Below are positions 62,440 to 64,000 of a stretch of DNA of 64,000 bases, in pieces. The first letter of the stretch is position 1. Every line of letters begins with the position of its first letter. The stretch comes from Paralithodes platypus (Eukaryota > Arthropoda > Malacostraca > Decapoda > Lithodidae): positions 24,521,760 to 24,585,759 of the forward strand of contig CM064495.1 in assembly GCA_032716605.1 (NCBI GenBank), read 5' to 3'. The position numbers and the translations under genes were made by a program. The notes below the pieces were generated by a model. That model made no database searches and was not told where the DNA came from. It worked only from the letters and a program-made list of their open reading frames with translations.

Positions 62440-62950
62440 ATTTGAACTCCGCGGTAAATTGGGAGGTAGTTGCTTTTTATGGACCCTCTTCTCCCTCCTG
62501 TATAGTTTTGTGATTTTAAGACGTTCGTCCCATTAGTTTGTCGATTTTAAGACCTTTCGTCCCATTTCTTTATCAATATCAAGACCTTTCGTGCCATTTA
62601 GATGTAAAACAAAATTTCGGGCGAGCGATAGCGAGCCTGTAATATTGAAGGAACTGACCTTCGGCTGGAACATAATTTTTTTTATACCGACAAATGTAAA
62701 AACATATCTGGAAGGGGGATCTTGAGAAAAACATATCTGGAAGGGGGATCTTGAGAAAAACATATCTGGAAGGGGGATCTTGAGAAACATATCTGGAAGG
62801 GGGATCTTGAGAAACATATCTGGAAGGGGGATCTTGAGAAACATATCTGGAAGGGGGATCTTGAGAAACATATCTGGAAGGGGGATCTTGAGAACAATGT
62901 ATTAGGCTAGATAGAGGTCAATGGAATAAAATAAAACAATAACAAATAAA
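62440..62950 (+). repeat. dispersed repeat R1, copy 5, with an amplified segment
   Basis: R1 motifs from 62513 (ttaagacgttcgtcccatt, ttaagacctttcgtcccatt, caagacctttcgtgccatt, gagcgatagcgagcctgt). Then the ATATCTGGAAGGGGGATCTTG segment is present in seven tandem units of 27-29 bp (62700-62893), followed by the 'ggctagatagaggtcaatgg' end. Confidence 0.75.
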
Positions 62951-63124
62951 TAAATATAATTATATACTAATAGATATACCTTACCCCCTTAAATTGTGCC
63001 CAATGGTGGAATTATAATGATGGGTTGTCTCGCGGTCAAACTGGGCCGGGCAGTGGACCAAACCGGTCAACACAGACATATCCGGCACAATCCTAGAATT
63101 ATGGCCAGATGTTCACTTAAGGAT

Positions 63125-63434
63125 CTTTTTTTTATGCCCCCCCCCCCCCCCCTCCTTCTCTCTCATCTTTAGTGACATCAATTTTGAAATTTTAAGACGT
63201 TCGTACCTTTACTGTAGTTTGGCGATGTTAAGACATTTCGCTCTATTACTGTCAATGTAATGACCTTTCGTGCCATTTAGGTATTGATAGTGAGAGCGAG
63301 CCTGTAATTTAGGTAAATCCGGCCTTTGGCCGGGAAATTTGTATACCGAAAATTCTCAAATTTATGTCAAAGAGGGTTCTAGGATTATTTATTATAGCTT
63401 GATTTAGGTCAAGGGAGGACGAAAAATAATCCCC
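63125..63434 (+). repeat. dispersed repeat R1, copy 6
   Basis: After a C-run (63139-63152): ttaagacgttcgtaccttt, ttaagacatttcgctctatt, gacctttcgtgccatttagg, gagagcgagcctgtaattt, then 'gcttgatttaggtcaaggga'. Confidence 0.7.
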
Positions 63435-63435
63435 T

Positions 63436-64000
63436 TAGGGCTCTCCATTCCACGCCTCATCTGACAAAGTGCCTCATTGCAGTCTAATGTCAAAAGTGAG
63501 TGCGCAAGGTATCAATACAGAGGTCACAAATTGGATAGAAAGTTGGCTAACAGGTATCAACGAGTGATAATCAATGGTGTTTCTTCTGAGTGGAGTCCAG
63601 TCACTTCTGGAGTCCCACAGGGATCTGTCCTTGGCCCACTTCTGTTTATCATATGTGTCAATGACATTGATATTGGTCTGTTGAGTGTGATCTCCAAGTT
63701 TGCAGATGACATAAAGCTTGGAATGAATGTGAAGGACCCCAAAGGGGTTGAACAGCTCAGGATGGAACTCAACAGACTGGGTGAATGGTCGGAGACATGG
63801 CAGATGCCTCTAAACTTGGAAAAGTGCAAGGTAATGTATATCGGCCAAGCAAACCCAAAGTCAGGCTATTCGCTATTGGGAATGCCTCTGGAAGTGCCTG
63901 ACTTGGAAAAGGATTTGGGTGTTCTGATTAGCAGTGACCTAAAGTTGTCCAAGCAGTGCTTTGAAGTAGAGAAGAAAGCTCAGAAATTATCCGGCTATAT
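63436..64000 (+). pseudogene. CR1-like LINE reverse transcriptase, running off the right edge
   Basis: Plus-strand reading: INTEVTNWIESWLTG, a one- or two-base shift near 63560, then RVIINGVSSEWSPVTSGVPQ, GSVLGPLLFIICVNDI and SKFADDIKLGMNV with an intact catalytic Asp pair, and EKDLGVLISSDLKLS. The frame has no stop before the window ends. The 5' part starts within the palm (near KVPHCSL), so this copy is truncated as well. Confidence 0.75.

Noticed and set aside
62533..62897. Repeat protein readings on the minus strand (SRSPFQICF / LKIPLPDMF)
   Set aside because: Translations of the seven-unit tandem inside R1; two phases are open for the same reason.
1..64000. CRISPR arrays, bacterial operons or ribosome binding sites
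   Set aside because: The window is eukaryotic repeat DNA; the tandem repeats have no CRISPR-like unique spacers.

Overview
The window reads as gene-free, repeat-packed nuclear DNA from an arthropod, most plausibly a decapod crustacean. The grounds are the mix of BEL/Pao, DIRS, piggyBac, Academ-like and several LINE lineages, tRNA-derived SINEs, long GT microsatellites and short TTAGG (arthropod telomere-type) tracts. The species guess is an inference. I found no convincing single-copy host gene, rRNA gene or functional tRNA gene. Almost every long open frame belongs to a mobile element.

Layout. 0.3-3.5 kb: a DNA transposon with ~180 bp inverted ends, a 3-bp target duplication (ACG) and a protein carrying XPG/FEN1-type nuclease motifs. 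3.5-4.0 kb: a foldback element holding a tRNA-like segment and TTAGG repeats. 5.5-11.9 kb: a second, larger Academ-type element (target duplication TAA, ~420 bp inverted ends) with a decayed multi-part protein, interrupted by a LINE. 12.5-23.0 kb: a three-level nest, with a TTAA-flanked element split by a DIRS retrotransposon (gag, RT/RNase H, tyrosine recombinase, inverted terminal repeats, internal complementary region), whose right repeat is split by a LINE with an 11-bp target duplication. 23-31.5 kb: GT arrays, SINEs, a CR1-like LINE, a second copy of the nested LINE, palindromic TTAA miniature elements and another LINE. 32-37.6 kb: two decayed LINEs, one split cleanly by a 305-bp TTAA element.

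37.6-50.4 kb: a BEL/Pao retrotransposon on the minus strand with two near-identical LTRs. It contains a complete piggyBac element inserted at a TTAA inside the integrase C-terminal region, a LINE 3' end, a 479-bp TTAA element splitting an SGNH-hydrolase-like frame that starts just inside the 5' LTR, and a 1.1-kb terminal-inverted-repeat element inside the 5' LTR. 50.4-54 kb: non-coding DNA that includes an array of hairpins spaced about 72 nt apart, with conserved loops and changing but still paired stems; this is the signal I find hardest to explain. 54-64 kb: an RTE-type LINE, an inverted pair of SINEs, a LINE piece flanked by TTAGG repeats, a mariner-type mini element, a 629-bp TTAA element, a Mutator-like foldback element, a 1.3-kb minisatellite with a 216-bp higher-order period, four plus-strand copies of a dispersed repeat (here called R1; two more lie in minus orientation at 25.8 and 50.4 kb), and the start of a CR1-like RT frame running off the right edge.

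The genes here do not form a host pathway. What the window records is the order of insertions: the targets cut by TTAA elements and LINEs can be read across their duplications, which gives a relative history for much of the region.
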